Source: Paenibacillus sp. FSL R10-2734
Lineage (GTDB): Bacteria > Bacillota > Bacilli > Paenibacillales > Paenibacillaceae
Direction of reading: 5' to 3'
Assembly (NCBI RefSeq): GCF_037963865.1
Contig: NZ_CP150170.1
Location: forward strand, 4,588,001-4,652,000
DNA: 64,000 nt
Shown here: positions 53,343-62,672 of the stretch, piece by piece
Numbering within the stretch: position 1 is the stretch's first letter
Layout: every line of letters starts with the position of its first letter
Program-made: the position numbers and the translations under genes
The notes under the pieces: generated by a model
The model's database searches: none
What the model was told of the DNA's origin: nothing
What the model saw: only the letters and a program-made list of their open reading frames with translations

Positions 53343-54226
53343 TAGTACTCACCTACATCTTTCTTAATCAATTTATTGAGTATTACCGTAATAGCCAAAC
53401 ATATCGTAACGAACACCACTGAGATAGCGTTACCATAACCATATAAAGCTTCACGGAATGCCTTGGAGTACAGATACATGGCAATGAATTGAGAATTATT
53501 TGCCGGACCGCCTCCCGTCATGAGATATACGGTCTCTATTTGTTTGAATCCAGAAATAATAGCCAAAACAACGGCAATTCTGATAATCGGCGTAATCATA
53601 GGAAGACTAATACTTACTGTGTAACGAAATGTTGAAGCACCATCAACTGTAGCAGCCTCATGAATCTCTTTAGGAATCCCCTTAAGACCTGAATAATAGA
53701 GCAAAAAGCCATAGCCGAATCCTTGCCATATTACGACCAGAATAATACAAAATATTGATAATGAAGGATCGCCGAGCCAATCTTGCTTCCAGCTTGATAG
53801 TCCCACTTGATCCAAAATCCGATTAATTAAGCCAAGTTGTGTAGAGAAAATGCTAACCCAGAGCTGAGAAGTAACGAATGCAGATATAATCGAAGGTATA
53901 AATAAAATCGTGCGCATAGGTCTCTCCAAGCGCCCTGCATGCTGGATCAGAACAGCTAGAAAAATCGCGATAGGATGCTGGATAATGATTGCCAATATTC
54001 CTAGCAACAATGAGTGCCACAAAGCCTTCCAAAAAACAGGGTCTGCTGTAAAAATATCTATGAAATTTTGAAAACCTATCATTTTATAACTACTAATTCC
54101 ATCCCAGTCAGTAAAACTATAAAAGACACTGACACCAATTGGAACGCATATAAGAAATATAAAGAAAAATAGACCAGGAGTAATCAATATGGCAATCCAA
54201 AGTTTGTCTCCAAGTACTTTATGCAT
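53342..54226 (-). CDS. carbohydrate ABC permease (MalF type)
   Basis: The 294-residue protein has six helices and the EAA loop EIHEAATVDGASTFRYTVSISLP. It has ILITPGLFFFIFLICVPIGVS at the N-terminus, typical of CUT1 sugar importers such as UgpA/LacF. No ATPase is present in the operon. These systems normally share an MsmX-type ATPase encoded elsewhere. Confidence 0.9.
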   Translation of the reverse strand: MHKVLGDKLWIAILITPGLFFFIFLICVPIGVSVFYSFTDWDGISSYKMIGFQNFIDIFTADPVFWKALWHSLLLGILAIIIQHPIAIFLAVLIQHAGRLERPMRTILFIPSIISAFVTSQLWVSIFSTQLGLINRILDQVGLSSWKQDWLGDPSLSIFCIILVVIWQGFGYGFLLYYSGLKGIPKEIHEAATVDGASTFRYTVSISLPMITPIIRIAVVLAIISGFKQIETVYLMTGGGPANNSQFIAMYLYSKAFREALYGYGNAISVVFVTICLAITVILNKLIKKDVGEY

Positions 54227-54252
54227 AGGTTATCTCCGCCTTTTTATTGAAG

Positions 54253-54276
54253 GAGGCAGAGCAAATGCCCTGCCTC
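54253..54276 (-). promoter_or_regulatory. intercistronic hairpin after binding-protein gene
   Basis: The perfect GAGGCAG/CTGCCTC stem lies between the binding-protein and permease genes. Such hairpins often stabilise or partly terminate the transcript so that binding protein is made in excess. It is not followed by a long T run. Confidence 0.55.
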
Positions 54277-54315
54277 TTATTCCAAACATAATTACATTTT
54301 TTTCTTTCTAGCCTC

Positions 54316-55653
54316 TTATTGTGTCGACTTTGATTTCTCAATAATCTTCGCAGCCTCTTCCACAAACTTTTCTGGCGTTAGTTTATTAGCCAATAATTGT
54401 TGTAATGCATCGTAGTACTGTTTCTGTGTATCCGGCGTCAATCGATCTGAAATCGGAAGTCCACTGATGGAAGTAGCTTCGTTGAAGATACTTGTGAGTT
54501 CCTTCTGTAACGAAGTTTCTTTACCTGTAAAGAATTGATCATATTTCTGTGCTGGGAAGGTGATACCATTCTCCCACACTGTCTTAGCCCAGTTTTCAGG
54601 CAAGAAGAACCACTTTAAGAAATCTTGGGCAGCTTCTTTATTCTTAGATTTAGCGGATACACCATAGCCCCCACCGTTCCATGCCGTCAGGTCTGTTACT
54701 TTCCCAGTACCTCCATCAAGTGTTGGGAAAGGTATCGCACCAATATTATTACGTACTTCTTCTGGGAAGTTGACATCGGTTACCATACCCATTTCCCATT
54801 GACCCATCATAAACATTGCTGCTTTACCTTGTCCAAATAGGTTGCGTGCTGTACCATAATCCTGATTCAAGAAGCCACTACCGAAGATACCCGCATTTGC
54901 TACGTCTTGCATATGCTTAGCCGCTTTTGTCCAAGAAGGATCCATGATGTTCAGCTGCTTAGTATTGTCAAACGTTCCCGAATATCTCTGAGCTACTCCG
55001 TCGATCCACAATGCAGTTGTCCAGGCATCGCGCCCATCATGTGCGATTGGAATAATCTTCTTGTCGTTTAACTTGGACACAGCTTCATTTAGTTCGGTTT
55101 CGTTGGTCGGTGGCGTCAAGCCGTTATCAGAAAAAATTTTCTTGTTATAATAAAGCACCCAAAAATCAGAGTTTTTTGGAATTCCGTAAATTTTATCATT
55201 GTCTGTAAAGCCACTGAATGCACCATCCAAGAATCCCATATCTTTAAAATCGTCGGTTTTGAATTCTGCTAGCGCCCCATTCTTCACCAGAGGTCCCATA
55301 TAGTTCGAATTACCCCACAACATCATGATATCAGGCAATTGATCCGAAGCATTGTAAACCTTGATCTTGTCTTGGTACTGAGCGTCCGGGGCAAGGGTCT
55401 CCACTTTGATGGTTATATGAGGATTTTCCTTCATGTATTGATCAATCAGTTGTTGTTCAGCGAGTCCTTGTCCTGTAGCACGATCCGGGTTGTTGCTGAA
55501 GAACATTAGTGTAACTGGCTGCTTGTCTCCAGTTTTTTCTGTAGTACTGTTTGTAGCATTTGATTTTTCAACCTGATTAGAGGTGTTCCCACATCCTCCT
55601 ACAATAAAAATCGTGGTAAGTAGTAAAATTGATGAGGCTTTTTTCCAATTCAT
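54316..55653 (-). CDS. carbohydrate ABC substrate-binding lipoprotein
   Basis: The ATG at 55653 has GGGAGG 8 nt upstream and gives 445 residues. Its signal peptide ends with a lipobox VGGC (cysteine about 20). The body has family-1 sugar binding protein segments (FDNTKQLNIMDPSW, GKAAMFMMGQWEMGM, WNGGGYGVSAKSKNKEAAQDFLKWF). It captures an oligosaccharide for the two permeases. The gene heads the operon and faces the two-component genes. Confidence 0.9.
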   Translation of the reverse strand: MNWKKASSILLLTTIFIVGGCGNTSNQVEKSNATNSTTEKTGDKQPVTLMFFSNNPDRATGQGLAEQQLIDQYMKENPHITIKVETLAPDAQYQDKIKVYNASDQLPDIMMLWGNSNYMGPLVKNGALAEFKTDDFKDMGFLDGAFSGFTDNDKIYGIPKNSDFWVLYYNKKIFSDNGLTPPTNETELNEAVSKLNDKKIIPIAHDGRDAWTTALWIDGVAQRYSGTFDNTKQLNIMDPSWTKAAKHMQDVANAGIFGSGFLNQDYGTARNLFGQGKAAMFMMGQWEMGMVTDVNFPEEVRNNIGAIPFPTLDGGTGKVTDLTAWNGGGYGVSAKSKNKEAAQDFLKWFFLPENWAKTVWENGITFPAQKYDQFFTGKETSLQKELTSIFNEATSISGLPISDRLTPDTQKQYYDALQQLLANKLTPEKFVEEAAKIIEKSKSTQ

Positions 55654-55912
55654 TATTAAATCCTCCCTTTTCTTTATCTGTCGTTTGCTACAGTTACAGT
55701 ATAAATTGAACGACACCCTAACTTTTAGTAGTATTTCTATTAGTAATTTGTACATTATTATGATTCGGTGATACCTATTCAATAGATCACACATACAATT
55801 TCATTCTTTATTGCCTTTTGGAATTGGTGCTGTATAATCTGAGTTACACTTCGACCTTAACTAGCATTTCTATTAAGATCCAGTGTATACACTAGTTAAA
55901 TTAGGAGGGCCA
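55654..55912. promoter_or_regulatory. divergent promoter region of sugar operon and two-component genes
   Basis: The 259-bp gap separates the binding-protein operon and the histidine kinase gene. On the minus strand TATACT at 55696-55701 is a likely -10. No clear -35 is present, as is usual for promoters activated by AraC-type regulators. The operator was not identified. Confidence 0.35.
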
Positions 55913-57709
55913 ATGCCGCTACGAATCAAGCTACTTCTTCTATTCGCCCCTCTTATTATCATTGCTTTTGGGATAACCGGTTTTTTCACTTATCGAATTG
56001 CCTCCGAGCAAATGGAAACAAACATTAGAGAACAGCAAGAAAATTTGACTCGACAGACAATGCTTCACCTCGACTATGTTGCGATGGATGCAATTGATAT
56101 ATCCAACTACCTCTATTTATCGCCCGAAGTACACGACTTGTTAACCGTAAAGGAACAATTTGATAGCTCAGAAGCCGCTCGTTCTACTTTTAATGTTATC
56201 AACCGTCTTATGACAACTAGGCAGTTCTTCCACTCACTTATTCTTTACTCGGATCTAGCGGAGCCCATAGAGTTTAATACCAAGGGTGTATCCGGGGCCC
56301 TTCCATATGCCGATTTCATGCATACGGAAAATTACATGAACGTAATCAAACGGCCAGCCTATGCCAAATGGGATTACACAGGTCCTGATCGACAGCTCTT
56401 TATTGGAGATCCTTCTAGAAAGGTAACGCTCACTCGAGCTATAAAGGATGTCATGGACCCCCGAGTGATTATAGGATTCCTTGTCATTGGTATTAATGAA
56501 ACAGATATTCGGAATAGTTATGCTGCAGGAAGCTTGAATGATACAGATATCCTTGTACTTAATCAGGAGGGCATTGTTCTCTCTTCGACTCTGAGTGATT
56601 CGATAGGCAAAAACGTCAGTGAACTGAAGCAACTTCAAGGAGTTTCTTATACTCAATTTACACCGAATATGCCTTTCGACTACAAAGATAAACTGATCTC
56701 TTATGGAAACTCTCAGTTGTCCGAGCTTCAAGTTATTGTCATACAATCCAAAACTCGATTGATGAATGAGATTCAGCGTATCCGCTTGATCACTCTATTG
56801 TCGATGTTTTGCACCTTTCTAGTAGTTATGGCACTTTCTTGGATCGGCGCTTCAGCGATTACGAAACCGCTCACTCGCATATTAAGATCGATGTTAAAGT
56901 TCCAGAGTGGTGATTTCTCCCAGCAGGTAGATTCTATTAGTAACGATGAAATAGGAAAGCTAGGACGAGGTTATAACCAAATGGTCCGTCGTATAGATGA
57001 ACTAGTCAATGAGGTATATGTATCCGAACTACATGAGAAGGAAGCCAAGCTCAAACTATTGCAATCGCAAATTAACCCGCATTTTCTTTACAATATTCTC
57101 GATACAATCGCCTGGACTTCAAGGCAGCAGGGAAATCCGATAGTAGCCCAGATGATTGGTTCCCTATCCCAAATGTTCAGACTACGACTGAATAATGGTA
57201 AGGATATGGCTACTCTTCAAGAGGAACTGGCCATCATCGATAATTATTTATCTGTACAAAAGTTGAGGTTTCAAGATAGACTTACTCATGAATTCAATAT
57301 TCCACCTGATCTTATGAGTCTGCCAATGCCAAGCATGCTTCTCCAACCTCTAGTTGAAAACTCAGTTATACATGGCTTGGAGCCCATGGAGGAGCCTGGT
57401 TTAATACAGATCCTCGTCGTAAAGACAGATACTAAACGATGCATAGTCGATATTATTGATAATGGGATGGGAATAATCGAGGAAACGATGAGTCAACTTC
57501 AAGCGAAACTCACCGAACACACATCTCACAAGCAAAAATATCTTGAAGGTAGCTTTGCACTATATAACATCAAGGAGAGACTCCACATGTTCTATGGTAA
57601 TGAATCCAAGATTGAAATTACCAGCCTTCTTGGAAAAGGTACGCGCGTTCGGTTAATTATTCCTTTTCCGAAAGGATGGATACCTGATGTTAACACTGAT
57701 GATTGCTGA
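55913..57709 (+). CDS. YesM-type sensor histidine kinase
   Basis: The ATG at 55913 has AGGAGGGCCA before it and gives 598 residues. The order is TM1 (about 5-27), extracellular sensor (to about 290), TM2 (about 295-315), HAMP (about 318-370), His_kinase (H390 in QINPHFLYN) and HATPase (about 480-590, with a conserved VENSVIHGLEP N-box and DNGMGI). It pairs with the response regulator that follows. It probably senses an extracellular sugar signal. Confidence 0.92.
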   Translation: MPLRIKLLLLFAPLIIIAFGITGFFTYRIASEQMETNIREQQENLTRQTMLHLDYVAMDAIDISNYLYLSPEVHDLLTVKEQFDSSEAARSTFNVINRLMTTRQFFHSLILYSDLAEPIEFNTKGVSGALPYADFMHTENYMNVIKRPAYAKWDYTGPDRQLFIGDPSRKVTLTRAIKDVMDPRVIIGFLVIGINETDIRNSYAAGSLNDTDILVLNQEGIVLSSTLSDSIGKNVSELKQLQGVSYTQFTPNMPFDYKDKLISYGNSQLSELQVIVIQSKTRLMNEIQRIRLITLLSMFCTFLVVMALSWIGASAITKPLTRILRSMLKFQSGDFSQQVDSISNDEIGKLGRGYNQMVRRIDELVNEVYVSELHEKEAKLKLLQSQINPHFLYNILDTIAWTSRQQGNPIVAQMIGSLSQMFRLRLNNGKDMATLQEELAIIDNYLSVQKLRFQDRLTHEFNIPPDLMSLPMPSMLLQPLVENSVIHGLEPMEEPGLIQILVVKTDTKRCIVDIIDNGMGIIEETMSQLQAKLTEHTSHKQKYLEGSFALYNIKERLHMFYGNESKIEITSLLGKGTRVRLIIPFPKGWIPDVNTDDC

Positions 57710-59318
57710 GGATGAAACAGCGATTCGCAATGGACTTGTACACATGACCAACTGGGAACAAATTGGCATTCAATTTATTGGTGCCGCTTCCAACGGTACA
57801 GAAGCACTTGAGATGATTCAGGCAAATCCGCCGGATCTTCTACTAACTGATATTCGGATGCCGGGGATTGATGGGCTCGAGTTGGTTTCCAAATTGCGTA
57901 CAATCTCCCCTGAAAGCATTTGCGTTTTACTAACCGGCTACAATGATTTTAGTTATGCCCAGGCAGCAATAAGATCAGGGGCCTTCGATTTCATCCTGAA
58001 ACCATCAAATCCTGAGGAAATTATTCAAACATTACTCCGTGCCATGAATACTTACAAAAAAAACACTACGCTTAAGAATACTGTAAATACGCTCGAGGAA
58101 CGCTGGCGCCAGCATTTATACTTATTAGAATCCGAATTGATCGGGCGTTGGATGCATGCACCAAAGGCGCCTGGAGAAGATAGACTTCAACAGTGGGGTC
58201 ATTTTAACTCGAAGCTTCTGCCCGAATCTTTTTATTTGGCTGTTATAAACATTAAGATCGACTCCTTGGAGCGATATCGTAAGAGTCCAGCCGATTGGGA
58301 ATTGATCCGCTACTCTGTTATGAATGTTATTGAAGAAACAATTTCCGGAAAATTGCAAGGTCGCATTGAGGTGGTTAGGGATTCCGAGCATTTTTTTGTC
58401 CTATTCCAAGACATTATTAGTCCAATGGATATTCGAAGCTTATTTATTGAGGTTCAGCAGAATTTTATAATTTTTCTAGGTCTCTCATCAGCTATAGGGA
58501 TTAGTACAACTTGCCAGCATATCAACTACCTTCATATTGCCTATGAAGAAGCTATACGAGCTCTTGAATCCAGATTCATGAAAGGCAACGGGGCAGTGTT
58601 TTTCTATCATGAGCTTGATGAACCGAATAGCGCATCCCGACTACCTGAACAGCAACTTAGAGAATATGAGCAGTTAACCTTGAATCATCTGCATCAAGGA
58701 CAAAACGACCTTGCTGCGGATGGACTTGATTCATGGTTTGTATGTCTTAAGGAGGCACAACTTCCCAAGCGCGATGCTCAATTCCATGCAATTACTTACA
58801 GCGCTATTCTTATTCGTTTTATAGAGGAACAACCGCAAGCTGAATCAGGGATTTATAGCGGAATCGTCTCTCTTGCGGAGCAAATCACTGAAACCGACTC
58901 TATAGAAGACCTTCAAGGGGTCATGCAACGTATTCTCCAACAAGCTGTAGGATCTATGAACTCCAAACGACCAATACACCGAACCATCCAGCAAGCTTTA
59001 GAGATCATTCATGAACAATATGCTACTAACCTGATGTTGAAGTCCACCGCGGAATCCATCTTTGTTTCACCCAATTATTTATCGTCTTTATTCAAGCAAG
59101 AAATGGGCATTAACTTCCTCGATTACTTACATCAATACAGAGTAGATCAAGCTAAGGTGCTGCTTATGCAGCCTGATATTAAGATTGGTTCAGTTGCACA
59201 GCAAGTTGGATATTTCGATGAGGCGCATTTTACGCGAACGTTCAAAAAGTGGACGAATCAATCGCCCTCGAACTATCAAAAAGGAGCCAAGCGTTTTCCT
59301 CCTAAGTCTACTAAATGA
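57687..59318 (+). CDS. YesN-type response regulator with AraC domain
   Basis: The 543-residue protein has a receiver domain (about 1-120, with D55 in LLLTDIRMPG and K105 in FILKPSNPEE), a long helical linker and an AraC-type HTH (about 440-540, SPNYLSSLFKQEMGINFLDY, VGYFDEAHFTRTFKKW). It overlaps the kinase gene by 23 bp. It most likely activates the divergent sugar ABC / GH2 operon. Confidence 0.92.
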   Translation: MLTLMIAEDETAIRNGLVHMTNWEQIGIQFIGAASNGTEALEMIQANPPDLLLTDIRMPGIDGLELVSKLRTISPESICVLLTGYNDFSYAQAAIRSGAFDFILKPSNPEEIIQTLLRAMNTYKKNTTLKNTVNTLEERWRQHLYLLESELIGRWMHAPKAPGEDRLQQWGHFNSKLLPESFYLAVINIKIDSLERYRKSPADWELIRYSVMNVIEETISGKLQGRIEVVRDSEHFFVLFQDIISPMDIRSLFIEVQQNFIIFLGLSSAIGISTTCQHINYLHIAYEEAIRALESRFMKGNGAVFFYHELDEPNSASRLPEQQLREYEQLTLNHLHQGQNDLAADGLDSWFVCLKEAQLPKRDAQFHAITYSAILIRFIEEQPQAESGIYSGIVSLAEQITETDSIEDLQGVMQRILQQAVGSMNSKRPIHRTIQQALEIIHEQYATNLMLKSTAESIFVSPNYLSSLFKQEMGINFLDYLHQYRVDQAKVLLMQPDIKIGSVAQQVGYFDEAHFTRTFKKWTNQSPSNYQKGAKRFPPKSTK

Positions 59319-59415
59319 CGAATAAGAACGTCAGATTAGGTGGAGAAACTAAAATAACTCCTAATTTTTCTGGTTTCAAAATTCAAAGATGAAATAGCAT
59401 GTCCATGAACCTGAA

Positions 59416-59460
59416 CGCAGAACAGCGATCCTCCAGTAACGGAAGGGTCGCTGTTCTGCG
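59416..59460. terminator. strong hairpin after the two-component genes
   Basis: CGCAGAACAGCGA pairs perfectly with TCGCTGTTCTGCG around a 19-nt loop. There is no clear T run on either strand, so termination is probable but not certain. It lies between convergent genes. Confidence 0.55.
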
Positions 59461-59494
59461 GAATCGAAGAATGAATTTAAAATCCCCTTCAATT

Positions 59495-60067
59495 TCACAA
59501 ATTCTCACTCATTTTCTCCATAAATTCATCCTTCGTTAATCCAAACAATATCAAATCATAATATCGCCCATTCGTGTAAATGACTTTCCGCCGCACGCCC
59601 TCTTGAACACAGCCGACTTTCTTTAACATCGCTATAGAACCTTCATTGCCTTCAAGCGCACATTCATTGAATTTATGTAGTCTTCGCTCATAAAAAGCAT
59701 ACTTTAAGAGGATAGTTATCGCTCTCGTTCCATACCCTTTACCTCTATGATCTTTATCTACTTGCACGCCTATACTGAACGTACCATTTTTCTCATCAAT
59801 GCTATTAAGATTTACTCCCCCAACATTTTCGCCATGCAAATCCTCGATCGTAAACATTAATTTATTAGACGAGAACTCAGCGTAAGTCTCCGCAAAATTT
59901 TTAGCTTCGGCAATTGTCGGTGGTAGTTCAACAGCACACTGTAAGAGTCGCCGCGCAGGAGTATCGAAACGATTCGTGTAATAACCTTCCCAATCACCTT
60001 CTTGTATAGATCGCAATCTAATTTTCTCGTCTTTCCAGTAATAATTACTATAATCTATTTCTCTCAT
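59495..60067 (-). CDS. RimJ/RimL-like GNAT acetyltransferase
   Basis: The 190-residue protein has the GNAT_3 pattern: KIRLRSIQEGDWEGY at the N-terminus, GVQVDKDHRGKGYGTRAI (motif A) and ECALEGNEGSIAMLKKVGC (motif B). It probably acetylates a protein or small amine. The ATG is preceded by a weak GGAGGC site. Confidence 0.88.
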   Translation of the reverse strand: MREIDYSNYYWKDEKIRLRSIQEGDWEGYYTNRFDTPARRLLQCAVELPPTIAEAKNFAETYAEFSSNKLMFTIEDLHGENVGGVNLNSIDEKNGTFSIGVQVDKDHRGKGYGTRAITILLKYAFYERRLHKFNECALEGNEGSIAMLKKVGCVQEGVRRKVIYTNGRYYDLILFGLTKDEFMEKMSENL

Positions 60068-60188
60068 ATTCTAGCCTCCGAATTATATTGGGATTGTTTT
60101 TTTATAATAAACATTACTTGATACCGGTGTAGTAAGATATAACCATTAAACGTAACTGTGAAAAATCCTTTGGAAAAGAGGCTTACAT

Positions 60189-61079
60189 ATGAGTGATTAC
60201 CAACTAATCTGTGATTACAAGCATATCGAAAAATATAAAGAAGGCTTTATTATATTAGTAAAGTCGATTTTCGGGATCGATTTCTCGGCTTGGGTTGAAC
60301 AAGGGGGATGGAATGACAAGTATATTTGTTATTCCTTTATCGATGGAGATCACGTGATAGCAAATGCATCCATAAACAAAATGACCATTATTTTAAATCA
60401 GAAAGAGTATAAAGCTATTCAAATTGGCACTGTAATGACACATCCGAACTATCGCATGCAAGGATTATCTAGAAAATTAATAGATCATATTATTGATAAG
60501 TACGAACATGAATGTGACTTCATCTACTTATTTGCAAACGACAGCGCTTTGGACTTCTACCCTAAATTCGGATTTCAACGTATGCAAGAAAGTAGCTTTT
60601 CGATTAACGCTGTTCATCTTAGTAGTCAACCGTCTAAAACTTACTCTGTGCGTCCCTTATCCATAAATAACTCTGTTGATTTCACCCTGTTAAAAAAATT
60701 CGCTGAAGAAAAAATACCTGTATCCTCTATACTTAGTGTTATAAACAATGAACATCAGCTGCTGTTCTACTTTATCCTTACTTTCCATGATTCCTTTTAT
60801 TATATTGAAGAAGCTGACGTTGTAGTGATCTTTAAGCATGAGGATCATCAGCTTCATATTTTTGATATTATTAGTACTACAGGTATTGATATCGACGCAA
60901 TATTGAATAGCATTATTACTCCTGAGACTGAGACTATACACTTTTATTTCACACCAGATTATTCAATAGATCACCTAGAGGCAGAATTAATTTCCCAGAG
61001 TGAGGATACATTGTTTGTGCGTCCATTTTTAAAAGAACTACCTAAACATTTCATGTTTCCCATCACTTCACATGCCTAA
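60189..61079 (+). CDS. GNAT family acetyltransferase with extended C-terminus
   Basis: The 296-residue protein has an N-terminal GNAT domain (about 1-145) with IQIGTVMTHPNYRMQGLSRKL (motif A, here IGTVMTHPNYRMQGLSRKL) and FANDSALDFYPKFGFQR (motif B). The second half resembles a degenerate GNAT or sterol-carrier-like part. AAAAGAGGCTTACAT precedes ATG. It is the only plus-strand gene between the two minus-strand acetyltransferases. Confidence 0.85.
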   Translation: MSDYQLICDYKHIEKYKEGFIILVKSIFGIDFSAWVEQGGWNDKYICYSFIDGDHVIANASINKMTIILNQKEYKAIQIGTVMTHPNYRMQGLSRKLIDHIIDKYEHECDFIYLFANDSALDFYPKFGFQRMQESSFSINAVHLSSQPSKTYSVRPLSINNSVDFTLLKKFAEEKIPVSSILSVINNEHQLLFYFILTFHDSFYYIEEADVVVIFKHEDHQLHIFDIISTTGIDIDAILNSIITPETETIHFYFTPDYSIDHLEAELISQSEDTLFVRPFLKELPKHFMFPITSHA

Positions 61080-61086
61080 ATTCACA

Positions 61087-61118
61087 TTAAAAAAGGATGC
61101 CAACAGGCACCCTTTTTA
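61087..61118. terminator. Rho-independent terminator
   Basis: AAAAAGGATGCC pairs with GGCACCCTTTTT around an AACA loop, followed by ATTTG. It ends the plus-strand GNAT gene. Confidence 0.85.
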
Positions 61119-61166
61119 TTTGCTCTTTCATTACGTATGAGCTTCATTCCATACCTACTCAATTCA

Positions 61167-61529
61167 TTAAACAAGTGGAGCTTGAATCAATGTTGCGAAA
61201 TTGAATCGGTGTACGTGACCATCATTTAATGTAGTTTGGCCAGATACAAAATGTACATGCTTACCATTTCCAACTGAAATAGCAGGGCCTGTTCTTATCT
61301 TTTTCAGATTATGAAAGTGGTTCAAGAAATCAGTTCTACTAAGATCAATTTCATGGATATGACTATTCCCTACTCGAATCGCCTGCCCCGTAACACCTGC
61401 AAAACGATGATTATGTCGATCTGCACCTTCTTCAGCCAATTTAGTACTGCCTTCAAATTCATGTACATGTCGCTGTGCATATTGAGAATATAATGTTTTC
61501 TTCTTTAAAGTAGCTTTTTTCTTCTGCAT
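61167..61529 (-). CDS. YmaF-like histidine-rich protein
   Basis: The 120-residue protein has a basic lysine-rich start and repeated short His motifs (HVHEFEG, DRHNHRFAGVTGQAIR, GNSHIHEI, GNGKHVHFVSGQTTLNDGHVH), as in YmaF. The HxH patterns suggest metal binding. Its function is unknown. Confidence 0.85.
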   Translation of the reverse strand: MQKKKATLKKKTLYSQYAQRHVHEFEGSTKLAEEGADRHNHRFAGVTGQAIRVGNSHIHEIDLSRTDFLNHFHNLKKIRTGPAISVGNGKHVHFVSGQTTLNDGHVHRFNFATLIQAPLV

Positions 61530-61632
61530 CTGTTGTGAGCCTCCCTGTAATTATGGACTTCACAACATTATATTAAGAAAACACATTTTTTGATCTTAGT
61601 AAGTGTCAGGGTAATCCATTGTGATTTGTTCG

Positions 61633-62577
61633 CTACTCGCGTGCAGGAATATTCATGCTCTGTATCTCTTGTACGCCTGGAACAAATCCTAGATTTGTAT
61701 AAACAGACTCCGCATCATTACCTTCCATGACATATAATCTAAGGAAAGGATACTTATCTTTAAGGAGATGAAGTCCTCTTTTCAACATCAATGTCGCTAT
61801 CCCTTTACCTCTATAAGCAGGTATAACACCAATACTGTAAACTGCCGCGTAATCGCCCTGTAAACCCAAGAGACAATTCGCAATTAACTGCCCCGAGCTC
61901 CTATCATATACAAGCGTTGAAGCTGTAAGTAATTCTTCATTTGTATAATTCGGCTCTTCACTTGGTATAAAATCTTCATAAGAGAGTTTCTTTCTTCTAA
62001 CTGCTTCAAGACTTCCTGCAAAGCTCGCATAGTTACATTCAGCAATTTGCTCTTCAAGAATAAATCGTTTAGCACCCTGTCCATCATCTTCGATCTGTGG
62101 ACTTTCAATCCTAAATTCTTCATTCCATTCGACCTCGAAATGATCTGTTGGACGCTGCATCCAGCGGCATCTGAACTCATCAGGCCAAAACCCTGCCCGC
62201 GCAAATAAATGGACTTGATCCGGTAAAACCTCGAAGGTTGTTATAGGCTTAGTTCGATCAGACCAATAAATCAAAAGATTTTTCAGCAGTTTCAGCACCA
62301 CATATGTATCGTTAAACGGTGGAATCACAAATAAATGATAGATCTGATTAGGCGACATCCTTACACCACCTATTTTAGACTCACCTTTAAAGATCCAGAA
62401 AGCATTGTTTCGATCAGCATTGAACCCTTCTTCTCTAAAAAAACCAATATATTGGATATTATAATAAATGGAGCAGTATAGTCCCCACTCATCTGATTCA
62501 GCCTTACGAATAGAATATTCGTTACTTAACTCATAGGATATCTCGTCCTCAGCCCATCCCATTAATTGCATGTACAA
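61633..62577 (-). CDS. GNAT family acetyltransferase
   Basis: The 314-residue protein has an N-terminal degenerate half and a C-terminal GNAT domain (about 180-310) with AAVYSIGVIPAYRGKGIATLML (motif A, here YSIGVIPAYRGKGIATL) and LYVMEGNDAESVYTNLGF (motif B). It acetylates an unknown acceptor. It is the third GNAT gene in 3 kb. Confidence 0.88.
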   Translation of the reverse strand: MYMQLMGWAEDEISYELSNEYSIRKAESDEWGLYCSIYYNIQYIGFFREEGFNADRNNAFWIFKGESKIGGVRMSPNQIYHLFVIPPFNDTYVVLKLLKNLLIYWSDRTKPITTFEVLPDQVHLFARAGFWPDEFRCRWMQRPTDHFEVEWNEEFRIESPQIEDDGQGAKRFILEEQIAECNYASFAGSLEAVRRKKLSYEDFIPSEEPNYTNEELLTASTLVYDRSSGQLIANCLLGLQGDYAAVYSIGVIPAYRGKGIATLMLKRGLHLLKDKYPFLRLYVMEGNDAESVYTNLGFVPGVQEIQSMNIPARE

Positions 62578-62672
62578 TTCCTCCTCGCTGTTACTTCACC
62601 TTCTACCTTCCATAGTATCATGACCTAAAGTAAATGATTGGTAATAAACACTTATAATGATTAATTACTAAG

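Noticed and set aside
56255..56746. Minus-strand 163-codon open frame
   Set aside because: It lies antisense to the sensor domain of the histidine kinase and has no start signals.
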